Shown: positions 13,901 to 26,200 of the stretch, piece by piece
Position numbering within the stretch: position 1 is the first letter of the stretch
Layout: every line of letters starts with the position of its first letter
Source of the DNA: Himantopus leucocephalus
Taxonomy: Eukaryota > Chordata > Aves > Charadriiformes > Recurvirostridae
Length of the DNA stretch: 64,000 nucleotides
NCBI GenBank assembly: GCA_003993805.1
Contig: RSEF01000002.1
Span: 92,237,863 to 92,301,862, forward strand
Direction of reading: 5' to 3'
Program-made: the position numbers and the translations under genes
The notes under the pieces: generated by a model
What the model saw: the letters and a program-made list of their open reading frames with translations, nothing else
Databases searched by the model: none
What the model was told of the DNA's origin: nothing

Positions 13901-15659
13901 GGACTGGCTTTTGGCTGTGGGAAAATGATTTTTAATGGGATTGTAAAGAAATTAGACAATTATTACAGAGTCAACAGGATAAAAGGGTCTTTGGACATCG
14001 GGAAATTTAGCTGGAGAGAGACGTATCAGCAACAATTCACTCTGTGACTGCTGTGAAGAAAATAGGCCTAATAGATTCCATAAGGAAGTTTCTTTTGCCT
14101 GTGCTGTGAATCTGACTGAAGATGCTAGCCACTCTGCTGAAAAGCTCTCTTGCAAAAGAAATTGAGTTGCTGCACTTTCCATCATGAAAAGTGCTACTTC
14201 TAGCTCTCAGAAAGTGTCTACTGGAAGCCTTCAGGGAAACACACAGTAAAACCCCTTAACTAAGCAACTGCAGACATTTTGTAGAACATCTCTACTGAAG
14301 TTCCATCAGGTTGAACATGGGTATTGAAAGAAAGGGGAAAAAAATTGTTCAAAGAACCCATCAATATCAGCTGAACTTCCACAACCTTACAATCTTTATC
14401 AGTTCAGACAGGATACGTAAGGGCAAAGTTCACTGGAGTAAAACTCACTCTCTCATTATCCAACTTAGAGGGGAATGAATGACTATCTCACATTATGACT
14501 AGCTGCAATACTGACTGTAGTCAACAAGAATTAACTTCATGTGACTGTCTAATCTGTACCAGGTCAGCTGTAAAACAGAAGGCAACATACTCTCTGAGAG
14601 TGTCTGGTCACTGAAAGAAAATGACTACTCATTAGATGATTGAAAAATACTGAGCCCACTAGTTCTATGCTGAATCCGCTGCTTAAAGCTCTGAATTGAA
14701 GAAGAGGGAAAAATGGAGAGAAATGAATGTATGATCTAATATATATTTCTGCTTTTGGACTTGGGGCAAGAATGTTCACTGCTTTCCCGTAAAAACTGGA
14801 GACATGTATTCCAGATTTCAAAGACTTTCCTAATTCAGGGTTAGGAAGAATCAGGATGCCAGCTGATATCATATAGATGCCATCAGAACTCCGTTTCATC
14901 CTAAAGACAGAGTACATATGATGACAATACTTGCTTAAAAGATCCCAAATATAACTATGCTTAAAAGATCCTAGTTATAAGTAATTTGATGTTGTTGAGT
15001 AGTTTATTTTTACTTAATAAAAAAAGAAAACCAAGAAGAAAGAAGACATTCCCCACATTAGTTTGCAACGATAATGGTCAGTAATAAGCAATTTTTTTTA
15101 AAATTTGACTCAGTACTGCCTTAATACCAGCTTTATTTTTCCTATGCTTGCTTTCAATTCATTGTGGGTTTGATTTTGCTTTGGGGTTTTTGTGGGTTGG
15201 TTTTTTTTTTCCTTTTTTTAATGTAGCAGAAAAGGCATGTTATGCTGTGCTGCGAATTATTATATTCAGAATGTATAGTTCAACTCCACCTAAATAGCAC
15301 CAGGTTTCACAAATGAAATAAATTGCTGTTTCTCCTGTTCTTTCCAGGAAGCCAGTAAGGAACCATTAAGGCTAGAAAACATCTAGCACGTTTGCTGCTG
15401 GTTTAGAGCTGTGTTTGCTAACGTTTTTTATGAAGCTGTATTATTGAGATCTAGACTTTATGAGGTGCTGAGCTAACTTATTCTTTCTAACAGTATTGTC
15501 AGAATCCAAGAATCCACCATAAGTAATTAAATGTACATAAGAAGGGCTGAATGATTACGGTAACTGCGTTGTCTTAATATCTCCCTGAAGAGTTCTCTAA
15601 TTTGTTGACAAAAACCTATAAATCCTACATAATTATAACCATTAGATACAACAATTGAG
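10948..15659. other. AT-rich non-coding stretch
   Basis: No gene is seen. The frames here (77 codons at 13952-14185, 117 codons at 14564-14917, both minus) are unrecognised and have no flanking signals I can support. A short GT-rich stretch lies at 13745-13766 and a T run at 15201-15210. A phrase at 11503-11520 faintly resembles a CR1 tail but lacks the rest of it. Confidence 0.5.
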
Positions 15660-15920
15660 ATTAAAGTATGTTCTTAATAACCATTTAAAATATAGCTTAT
15701 TTTAAATATTTTAATTAATTTAATGGAAAGATGTAATTGCCTGCATAATTTACTCTTTAAATCCTTTGAGGTGAAGAACTGACACACATGCTGAATATCC
15801 TAAAGAAGCCTGCCTTAATTCATTTGAATTCATAAGTGAATTAATGGATTCACCACTAAATGCTCAGAAAAAGTAATGCATGAGCCAAGAGTAAATGTCT
15901 TAATGGGAAATAATTTTTTA
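15660..15920. promoter_or_regulatory. Candidate conserved non-coding element with inverted repeat
   Basis: AT-rich but complex sequence with clustered homeodomain-type cores, including TTAATTAATTTAATG at 15711-15725. It also has an 8-bp inverted repeat, TTAATTCA at 15815-15822 and TGAATTAA at 15837-15844, with GAATTC between the arms. Regulatory function is inferred only from motif clustering. Chance is a real alternative at this base composition. Confidence 0.18.
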
Positions 15921-15979
15921 ACAGAAATTGAATAGCTGTGTCAGAATACATTTTAAATTTTACCGTGAAGGGGAGGTTG

Positions 15980-16017
15980 GTTGTTTCTGTAACATAAGGG
16001 ACAGTTACAGAAACAAC
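15980..16017. repeat. Perfect inverted repeat, 14-bp arms, 10-nt loop
   Basis: The left arm GTTGTTTCTGTAAC is at 15980-15993 and the right arm GTTACAGAAACAAC is at 16004-16017, with the loop ATAAGGGACA between. The arms match at every position. Pairing does not continue outwards, so the stem is too short for a usual microRNA precursor. Each arm carries a TGTTTC forkhead-like core, so a paired binding site is another reading. Confidence 0.85.
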
Positions 16018-17596
16018 AAAACAAGGTGACTATAGCCAGCATTCTTACACATAAGAGGTTTCATGATCAAAATAACAACAGAAAATTTCTGGTAGTGCAG
16101 ATGTTACCAAAAATGACTTAACAAAACCTTAAATCCAAGTAAGACTACATTGCAAAATACTCCTTCTACATAATTATAATATAATAATATAATACTTCTA
16201 CAATTAGATATCTGTTTCCCTAAGATTAAACAGGACATAAAGTTGCAGGTGTAAAGTCAAGTATGTTGCATTTTCTCATTTCAAAAAAGTAAAGCAAAAA
16301 TCTTTTTCAGATCTATATATGTCACTCATCAGTCACCGAGCTGACATGTAAAACTATTCAAGTTATCATTTCCTCTATACCTAAGAGGTATCTCACAGGT
16401 TGCTCTGTCTTTGTCTCTCAACACAACCTTATTGGCAAAATAAGGTTTCCCTTAGCTTTGGTGAGACAAGCTAAGGGGTGAAGGTGTGCCAGTGAGATGC
16501 AAGTGAGATGCAGAAGCATACGTTTTCTCCAGCCATTTCTTTGGGTCACATTTTCATCAAGGGGAATTTTCAGCTGCTTTTTCTATATGGAATGTAAAAA
16601 TACTAGATTTAAAACGTTTTTTTCTGTGTATTATGAAGAATGAGGCATAAAATATGATGATAGTCCCTTGTCAAAGCCAGAAGTATCATTTTGTGCTGTG
16701 CTTGTCATGTAAAAAAGTACATGATAAAACTGACAAATCCAGAGGTAATGTAAATAGCGTGTCACAGTAATGGATACCTGACAATTGTCTGATATGTTAC
16801 TGAAATTATCCTTCAAGTTTGATGTTTATGTAGTGACTAACAATTATAGGATTCCCTTGGGTATCTCAGATCATGTTAGAGCACAGACGGATTTAATTAC
16901 CCGGATTTGGAGAGTATTGTGGTTTGTGCATTTCCTGGTATTACAAAAGAAGATGTACATCTCACATGCTGAATGTTTGCATTTCCTGAGCAGGCTTCAT
17001 TGAGCTCTGTAAGTGGTTTCTGCCCTCTAAGTACAGTGTTTCAAAGGCTAAATTTGACTCCGCATTAAGTCTTAGTGATGATCTAAGACAAAGAAGCTGG
17101 CTTACCTAGCTTATAAACTCATGAGCATAATAAATTTGCTCCAGCAATGCATAAAGCAGTAGATGCTGTTCCTGCACCACAGTGGCACACCAAATAACAG
17201 TGAAAGACCGTGTGAATCACAATCTTCTGACACTTCAGTGGAAAAGGAAAAAAATTATGTGCAAGTCACTTCCGTCATTTGAAAAATATACAGTTACAAA
17301 ACATTGCTTCCAGATGTAAATCTCCGCTGTTTCAGCAGACTCAGAGATAACTACTTCAAAATGAACACTGTCACCTCTCATTTTCATCATCATTAAAAAA
17401 AAAAGCCTGCAGATCTTCTCATATCTGTGGTCTAAGATATATCAATCACTCAAATAACTCTGGCTTTTTTGGATCATCTGCTATCCAAAATGGGGTCAAA
17501 ATTGACCTGAATATCAGATGTATTCAATGTGACCCTTGGCAGAGTGTCACAAACACATTCACAAGTGAATACTGTTCTACTGAAGAGTTTTTACAG
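16018..17596. other. Non-coding stretch
   Basis: AT-rich single-copy-looking sequence. A small imperfect duplication of AGTGAGATGC lies near 16490-16512. The open frames are short (at most 72 codons) and unrecognised. Confidence 0.5.
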
Positions 17597-17777
17597 GTCA
17601 AATGTGCAGCAAGTTCATATGGCATGTGTGAAAGTGTTGTGTGGTGTGAAGACTATCTAGGATTACAGTGCAGTGGTGTTCAGTCTTTGCGATGGATGCC
17701 CCCAGCTGACATCCAGCTGATAATTGGTTGGCCTCAAGGTCAGGTGTGCTCAAAACATTTAGATTTTATTATCGATT
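17597..17777 (+). other. Possible exon (unrecognised, low support)
   Basis: The 181-bp segment starts after TTTTTACAG (acceptor-like) and ends at a consensus GTAAGT donor at 17778. It is open in one frame for all 60 complete codons. The peptide has five Cys and three Trp, which would fit a secreted or extracellular domain, but I recognise no family. The polypyrimidine tract before the acceptor is weak, and the frame stays open past the donor to 17932, so the segment may be part of a chance 102-codon frame. Confidence 0.15.
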
Positions 17778-19639
17778 GTAAGTGTCCTTCTGAGCTAAGA
17801 CTTGGATTTTTTTCAGCTGAAATGTTGCATTCAGATCAAGACAGTTATTATGATCAGAATAAGGGAACAATATCTTTCCAACTATCTCCCATTTTTCCTC
17901 TAGAGGTCATTAAAAATGTAAGCTTTAATTAGACATCCTTTCTCTTATGCAGCTGCTCATCTACTGCTTCAATGGATGCACCAGAGAGTCTAAGTCTTGC
18001 TTTTTGCCAGCTGCCATGCTGCACAGCAGGACTGGCAGGCAGAACTGGACATCATCCTTTTTTCTCATCTACCAGACCTTGACAGCCATCCCTACAATGC
18101 CTTCTCTCTCCAGAGAAGAGAAAAGGAAAGGCTAAGAAGTAACGATCAGCATCAGCTCTTAGTTTAAAGGATGCAGAGAATATCTCTAACTTGTGAAATA
18201 CCCATGTTCTCCAAATGACTGCAGACTACCTCATTATTGCAGTGCTAGCACCTTGTAGGGACCTTACAGGGTTTCAGGGTAACAGCTTTGGGACACCACT
18301 CTGCGCCTTTTGAAGAATTCTCCATTTTCTCTTCCCTACCCGCTTTTGCAATTTTTCTAAGGAAATATTTGGCTTCCAAGATGTAAAGGTTTTATACAAC
18401 TAGTATATCAGGAGTTTGGGAGATGTTTGGGCAATAATGTGTACAGGAAAGACTGGATTCAGGTAAATAAAGTGCCTGTCCCATCTCTTGGTCTAGTGTT
18501 TTGACCATCTAACCTGAAGAAGTCCTGTGACTTCACAGGCTGTAATATGGTGGTGGATAGAAATTTGGTCTAAGGTGTTTTGGGTGAGGCTAACATAACT
18601 TTTCAATGAAAAAATCCTTATAATTATTCTTGATAATTAATAAGAAATAATTTGTTCCATTTTATTGAAACCCCCCCCCCACCAATATTTTGAGTAGCTG
18701 CAATTTTTCAAAGGTACAAAAAGTCACACTTGTTTATTTCTCAACAAATGAAACGAAAATATGCTATCTCTTTTACTGTTCTTCCAGAGTTCCTTAAGAC
18801 TATATTTTGAGCTAAGTGAAGAAGAGAGGTTAAAAATTGGTAGCACCATTTTAAAGTACAGATTAACATTGGTATATGAGTAACAGAATTTTCCCAAGAA
18901 GAATTTCATTCCAAAGTTTACCCTTAAGCTGAGCTTGGTGTTCATTGGAGCTTGATATTGGAAAGCTGCAGAGAAAACCCAGATCTAGGATTGTGGATAT
19001 GTACAGCAATTTACAGCAAATTGTTTTTAAAAAATGTCAAACAGAGTGAATATTGGATGTTTTAAAGCAATTTCCCTTTGAGGCTTTGTGTTAATAAAAA
19101 CTCAAGGTAATATTTGAAGTCAGTAGAATTATGCCAACAGAAAGCAATGCTTTTTTTTAATATTTTTTTTTGGTTCTATAAGAACACTGTATAAAGAAAA
19201 TGAAGCGCTTCATATTTCCTTATCTATCACGGTACCTTTATTTCACCAGGCTTTAGATAATTAGAAGTAATTAGAGGTTCTTAAGTTCCCCTGTGTATTA
19301 TTTGGACATTTCAGAGTAGTTCATTATTTCATATAAATGAATACTGTGTCTACACTGCACTTTCACTTTCCAACACAAACAAATGGGAAGCAGTAGAAAA
19401 TCAATGCTTTAGAGGGATAAGTGGTAAATGAAGCAAACAGACCAATGCTTCTTTTTTACTTTTTTTTTTCTAGAAGAAGCACCAATCTGTGAGCTAATGC
19501 ATTACAGAACCTGAAAGCAACCTCACATTTTATTATCACTTGTCTTAGAACTAGCAGCCTCTTCCTTTACCCACTGGGCCCAAATCATAGGTTTAGTCTC
19601 AGGCAGAAACAGATGTCATCTCTTTCACAGACTGTAACT
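17778..19639. other. Non-coding stretch with a poly-C run
   Basis: A run of ten C lies at 18671-18680 and T-rich runs at 19151-19171. No convincing gene, SINE or LINE is visible. Confidence 0.5.
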
Positions 19640-19935
19640 GTAATCAAGGTTTTATCAGAGACGTTTTAGGTCCTTTATATTGTAAATGAGCTTCTTAATC
19701 CATTAGGCTGATTATGCAAAGCATAATCCAGGGCCAGCCTTTCAAAGTTCATTTTATAAATGGAATGCGGCTATCTCACTTTTAAAGATTTCTGAAAAAC
19801 GATTGCCAATTCCACACATTTGGGTGCATCTCTGATGGGAAATGTAAATGGAGTTGGTAATGATTGCGGAATGTCGGGAAACTGCATGAGGCTTTTTATT
19901 AACTTTGATAAGTTATACTACTTGCAGGTGGGCCA
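19640..19935. promoter_or_regulatory. Candidate conserved non-coding element with POU-like palindrome
   Basis: The block is complex, non-repetitive sequence with a perfect inverted repeat GATTATGC-AAA-GCATAATC at 19710-19728. This contains an ATGCAAA octamer-like core and its near mirror. Nearby are TAATCC- and TTTGATAAG-type motifs that resemble homeodomain and TCF/GATA sites. It reads like a vertebrate enhancer core, but I have no alignment. Confidence rests on the palindrome and the motif density only. Confidence 0.25.
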
Positions 19936-22035
19936 GTGTACAGGCTTCATCCTTCTTTAACCTTGGAAAAAAATAAAAACCTGTTTAAGGCAAGACACAT
20001 GGATGAATTTTTCCTTACAATAAAAAAATACAACCCCAAAACAAAAAAAAATCAACACCACCCAGACTTTCATTTGTGGTCTTTTCAGACTTTCTCAATA
20101 TGGAGATAACTTTCAGAGCAGTGATGATAACAATAACACTTAATATGAAGAATTGGGGTGCAATTAACAAAGTTCTATGCTTTTAAATCTGTATTAAAAA
20201 GAATTACTGAGTGTGAAATATGCTTGCTCTAAGGGGAAAACTCTGAAATACTTTGAAGATGTATAGTGCCACTCTCCTCCTTTTTCCCATCATCCATTAA
20301 ATACAATACCCTACACACAGACTGCAGATCCAAAGGCATGGTGTAAGTGTTTGGAAACAATAAAAATCCTTTGTGCAACACCATGAGCATAGCATTCTAT
20401 TCATTTTGCATGAAGAAGATGTTTTGAGCTTGAAATTTGATTCCTGCAGTAAGATTATTCTATTAAAATTGCACTAAAATTCTACTCAACATATACAATA
20501 GTTTTGCTGCTGTATTTTTGTGTCATGTTGTTTCAGACATTGTGGGTGTAAAAGAACCTAAGGTTTGGGACAGTGAAAGAAGCAGAATAAGTATTCTGAG
20601 TGAACTTATAAAGATTATTTTATCCTTCACCATGTCAAATCATCTCACTGGTATATTTTGAAGAGCTGGAATAAAATATACTCACATGTACATTTCTCAG
20701 ATCAGAAGGATGGATATCACAGGAATCAAGTGATATTGTCCAGGGCTGCAGTTCAATTTATGAAGATATGTAAATGGGACTAATTCAACTACTGAAGATC
20801 AGATGGCACTATTGCCTCATGTGGGACATTGGGAAAAATATTTCCATTCTTCCTACCAGCATGTATTCATGAACAAGGATAATGGTTGACAGAGAGAGAT
20901 GCCCAAGAGATTCCCTGTATGGCACTAGGTGATGGTTTTTTTGTTCCTGCAGCAGAGTTAGTGTGTAGGTTATACAGCTGCTGTATCACACCAAAGAAAT
21001 GACAGAAAAGAAACATTTAAGAAGGTTTTTTGCCAACTGGCAACAAAATCAAAATGCAGGCTCACTCTTATTCTAGCTTGGAGCAATTTGCCATGACTTC
21101 ACTGAAGTCAAAGGATCAAGCTCAATTTACAACTACGAATGCAGGCCACCTAAAAACCTGTAGCTATGTCATCTTATATTAAATTATTATTCTTTAAAAA
21201 AGCAAGGTCTTCAGATTCATAACTGAAATAAAAATTTGGAGCAAAAGCTTTTGCATCTACAGTTTGAAAATACAGTAGAATATTAAGTATTGTGCAAATA
21301 TTAAAAGAGCCTTTTTTCATCTGTTTCGATTTAACAAAATTATGTATGCACCAGAAAAATATTTATATTTAGATACATATAGTGACCTTTAGAGCAACTT
21401 GGAATCAATTTTTGATTAAATAGAAAGTGCTGCTTAACTTTCTCCTTCTACCATTGTATTTCAAATATATGATACAAAATTAAGGACGAAAGAATTACAA
21501 AGAATAAGATGTTCCATGAAGGTAACACAATTCGAAAAGATTTGATAAACAAATACCTACAGCTAAGTAAAGTTTTGCTGTGATTCAGCTACCATTTCTC
21601 AGTTTTTGTTGTTTTCTAGCCAGCTAACATAAAAGTAATAAAAAAAATACCCAGGTAAGTGCACTGTTTAAATAAATAGCATGGATTTAAAGGAAATTGT
21701 AGTTATGAAACACATTTTTACTTGAAGACGCTGATCAATGGCCATGGACTTTATGTTACCAGGTCTTAAAAAGATTGTTGAGACTGTAAGTAAAGCATTG
21801 ATAACATTAACTGTATTGCTTTTACGCATTCTCCCTGTGAGATCAATTGTGAAAATGATGTATAACATTGGCCTACAAAACCTCAAGAGAAAAGGACGAA
21901 AAATTTCTGAAAGTGAATGTCAAGAGGAAGAGCATGAAATAATGATCTATATATTAGAAGAATGAAAAATGTGGATCTAGGTGTTATTTTCCAAACAGGA
22001 ATTACTTCCATGCCCTAAACTAAAGAAGACACATT
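19936..22035. other. AT-rich non-coding stretch
   Basis: No gene or repeat is recognised. A short A-rich region lies at about 20023-20052. The two antiparallel frames at 21668-21965 (72 and 75 codons) overlap each other and show no family signature. Confidence 0.5.
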
Positions 22036-22090
22036 AAAAAAAAAAAAAAAANTAAAAAAAAAAAAAAAACCAAAAAAAAAAACCCCAAAA
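22036..22090. repeat. Poly-A low-complexity run with a single N
   Basis: Two long A runs are separated by a single N at 22052 and a T, followed by A-rich sequence with CC and CCCC interruptions. The N marks unresolved homopolymer length. I see no upstream gene-like sequence that would make this the tail of a processed pseudogene. Confidence 0.9.
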
Positions 22091-23157
22091 CTTTTTCATT
22101 TCAAATCTATTTATCTTTAGTAAAGATATCAGAAAATTAGTTTTTAAAAGGCCAACTATTACATAGTCATGACAAAGAGAAGGAGTTCTATGTATCTATT
22201 TCATGTATTTCTACTCTCATGCTCAAAAAAACACATATAAGTACACACAAACATATACACATGTAGATATATGTTATGTATGTATGCAATAACCTGTTTC
22301 AAGGAAATTTCCTTGGTAAGGAAATTAATACTGCACACCAAAAAAAACAAAGAAGTGTATGTATTTTCTATGGTATATTTATGGATAATTTGTTTATCAT
22401 ATGTGCAATACAGAGACTTGCAATGATGAGTCACATCTCAAGGTGATATCTCTGCTAGGGTAATGAAAGTAAAAATCAAATTCATTACCTTGATTTAAGT
22501 CTACTAAAATAAAAGATTTTTTTTGTTGTTTTTAAATGACTCTTCCTGTAGAGAAAAATTAAAGATAGGATCATATACAACCAAATTTAGAAAAAAAGGT
22601 CTGCATTACTCGATTGGCTGAAGAGGCAGATTTTTATGTGTATTTGAATGTAAACAGGATTTAAAGCATTAGGGTGAAATAGAGGAGAGGGGAGAAAATG
22701 ATACCAGTAGCTGTATAGAATCTTTTACAGTTTGGAACTGTTTTTTTTCATTAACTGTCTTTCCCTCTATCCCATGCGAAAAATAATAAATAGTACAGGA
22801 AATTCAGGATATTCCTTAAATTTTGCTTTGATCATTCTCGTGAAAAGAAGCATAGCAGGCCATCCGTTTAGATTAAAAGAAATGCAATTGGAGAAATTTT
22901 GGGAGGTCTCACATCTTTCCAGAACACTGGGCCACATCATGCTTATTTTTCTGTTCACGTATACAGTCAGATCCCCAGGATGAACAGCAGTATTGTTCTC
23001 TTGTTTATATCACTTTCTTATCCTTTGTTCCATGTTTTTGATCTGAAAAAAAGTGAAGTGAAAAAGAGTGAAAAAGAGTGAAGATCTGACCTGGACCACA
23101 GGTGAGCTGATAGCTTTGTGAGTCCTATAGTAATGATGACACCCACTATGTAGAGAT
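22091..23157. other. Non-coding stretch with short simple repeats
   Basis: A patch rich in CA/TA and ATGT lies at about 22226-22286, and a small tandem of GTGAAAAAGA-type units lies at about 23052-23082. The open frames are short and overlapping and are not believed. Confidence 0.5.
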
Positions 23158-23206
23158 TTATTATTATTATTGTTATTGTTATTGTTATTGTTATTGTTAT
23201 TGTTAT
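23158..23206. repeat. Microsatellite (TTATTG)n
   Basis: It begins as TTA repeats and continues as about six uninterrupted TTATTG units. A weaker echo of TTATTG lies at 23220-23231. On the minus strand it creates an artificial Ile-Thr repeat inside an 88-codon frame, which should not be annotated as a gene. Confidence 0.95.
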
Positions 23207-23231
23207 CTCATTGTTCATCATTATTGTTATT

Positions 23232-26200
23232 GCTGTGGGTTTTATTACTTCTGTTTTGGTCAGAATCAATCTATGCTTTGCCATCGTTTGTTGATCTGTC
23301 CTTCTAAGTTCATCAGACCCCGTTGCTGTGAAGTAGAATTATGCAGGTGTTATGTGTGTTTGCTTGTGCTTATAGGCTTGGACTCGGTTCATAGTCTGGC
23401 CTCCTGAAGAGAAAGTGATTGGCTCTGTTATCCATAAAAGCTGCCTTTCTTTCTCTCTTCCCTTCCCTTACTCCATGTACAGCTTATGCTGATCTGACAG
23501 ACTGACGGGAGAAACTGCAGAAATGTCCACAGTCCTTCTTACTGCACTTTAAAAGCATGGAAAAAAAGAAACATCTCAGGAATATGAGGTCATAAGGTTA
23601 TTTTAGTTTGTTGTTGGCTTGTAGTGTGGAAGGTTCTGTGGAGCTTTATGGATTAAACTTTTATTACACAGTTGCTCTCTGTAGATACTTCCAGTCCTAC
23701 GTTCCCAAGACAGTCAGCAGAAACCAATGCAGTTAAAAATGTGCTGGCAGATTAAAGAAAAGTAATAACCTCTTTTTCATCCACTTCTAATTCTGCTACT
23801 GAATGTAAGCAACAGTAGACAGCATGAGGGTTTCAAGGATGAAACAATGTTCTGCCTTTGTGATCAACTACCTCCTTTTGTGATGTTTCCAGCAATATAA
23901 GGGATAAAGATTTTCTAAATTAACTCCCTCCCAAATGGGAAATAAAACAGAGCGACATACTCAAAACTGTCTCTGGTACTGCTTCTTTCATTTAATTTGT
24001 ATCCACTGAATTCATGTGGCTGGAGGACCTTCAGCGTTTCTCTGAATTTTTTTCTTACTAGCACGATACTGCTAGTAGTGACAACAAGTTTACTTCCTTC
24101 ACCACATTCTCTGCTACTGTTTCAGCCCACACCAGCTAAAAATTTTGAAGGCAACATCCATAGATGGTGTGGGAGATGTACATTCCAAGGACCAATAAAA
24201 CGGGTGGTATGGACAAGTTTTAACATTTTTATTGCTCCCTAATTTGTGTGGCACTCCGTCTCTATTCCATAACATATTTTGCAGATTCAAACAATACTCT
24301 TTTGAATGCCTCAAGGCATGCAACGCAGACATTCAGATTAATGGTGTAAAAAACCAGATCTACGCCACACTGGTGGGCTGCAGTACTGCACACATTGTTT
24401 CATACAGCAAGACATTTAAAAAATTTTTAAAAATCCCCCATTATCTTGGGTCACCGCATGTGTCCCAGGGGAAATCCAGAGACAGGAGGTAGGTAGTGTG
24501 AATACAGTCAGCATGTGTCCCTGTAGACTCAAGGCTACAGAACATTCCCTTGCACTTCATATTTAAAGGTGCTTATATGCATGTAATTACAGTTAGAGCT
24601 TAGGGTCCAAGATCAGAGCTCTGAGGCAGGACATGGCTGCTTTCAGGCTTTTGAAGATCTGAAAAACAGCAAAGGCTTTCTGGCCTTCTGAGCTCCTTGT
24701 CACAAAAGGAAATAAAGACAAGTGAAATCTTTTTTCTGAAGAATCTTGTCAAGCAAAATATTCCACTATTTCCCCTATTCAGGAACTTCTCAAATTCTGC
24801 ATTACATTCCAAACCAGGTCTTTTTTTTCCCCCCGAAAAAATTAGTTCTAATGAGTCTTTATAGTTTATTATTACACATGTAAGTATACTAGGGATGGGC
24901 ATTTTGTCTTTGCATTTTTATTTCTTTATCTCTCTTTGTCTTTCCTTCTCTGTTCCAAGAGATATATATCTATTTCCACATAACCTATAGTCAGTTTTCT
25001 ATGGGAAATAACAAGGCATATTTCACTGTGTAGTTATAAAACCATTAATTTTTCTTCACTGATCACATCATTATATCCACAAGTGGTGCCACCCAGAATC
25101 CTTACAGTGTGTGTCATAGCATCATTTCCATTCCACTGCTCCCCCCTTTTGTCCATTAACTAAAAATGCAAATATTTGCCAATATTTCTTTGATTCAAGA
25201 AGATTTATGTAAGACTTAAGCACTGGTGACTGAACAAAGTACTGCAGCTGTCTAAAATTCCACTGTAAATGTTTCAGCTTGATGAGACAAACACGGGCTC
25301 TGTTATCTTGCTTGCACATAACGCTGTAGCAGTTCTCCAGTGTTCATCACACTGCCCTTTGCAGCAATTTGTCAGCACAGGCCACTATTGAGATTGTAGG
25401 TAAATGCTGGTTTGGAGAATTATGTAGACCATCTGCAAGGTTTAAATCGTAACACACCAGGGGTTAGAAAACACACAACACAAGGGGACAACAAAAAAAC
25501 AAGCAAAACCATCAACTACTGATCCTCAGTAATTACTCGTGGCCAGGTGTTGGCAGCAGGTACCAGGCCATCTACGCCAAGGGGCGTCCTTGGGGATACT
25601 CTAAGCTCAGCCCTCGATCCTGGTCAGCACTGCTTGCCTGGCTCGTTGTCACAGGGCTGTGGCCTGCACGTAAGCACCTCATGTTATCCTTAAGAAATAA
25701 TAAAGTCATGAAAGAATGAGCAGCACTAATGAAATGTCTTGGGCTTTTTTTCTTTTGATTCTTCATGCAGCATCACATTTCTTAGTATTTGTGAGCTCTT
25801 ATTAAGGCATTAACATGTCCCAAAAGATGGAGTACATTTACCAAAAGTCAAAGAAAACAGAAGCTAAGAGGTTTTTTTCCTCCATTTATTCATATTCATC
25901 TTAATACATTTTCACTTATTGATTGCATTGCAGATATATGGTTTCAATGGGATTTCTGGAAGTCACCAAGTCCACCCCTCCTTGTCCTAAGGGAAGGATA
26001 ATTATATTCAGGGTTGCTTTAATCTGTTGTAAGCCTCTAGAGACACAGATTCTCTAGTCCTCTTAGACAGCCTAACACAATGCTTCATTTTCCTTAGCTT
26101 GGTTTTGCTTTGCTGGCCTTCTATTCAGGATATTAACACACTAAACATTCTAGGATATGCATATTCTAAATTATTCTACTGTCCCACCAGGTTTCCATCT

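Noticed and set aside
14564..14917. 117-codon open frame (-)
   Set aside because: Not recognised; length is within chance expectation for 64 kb of six-frame sequence.
22021..22090. Poly-A run as the tail of a processed pseudogene
   Set aside because: No mRNA-like or coding sequence precedes it and no target-site duplication is evident.
23018..23284. 88-codon frame with Ile-Thr repeats (-)
   Set aside because: Produced by the TTATTG microsatellite.
24126..24173. Inverted repeat CCCACACCA / TGGTGTGGG
   Set aside because: Nine-bp arms with a 30-bp spacer are expected by chance several times in a window of this size.
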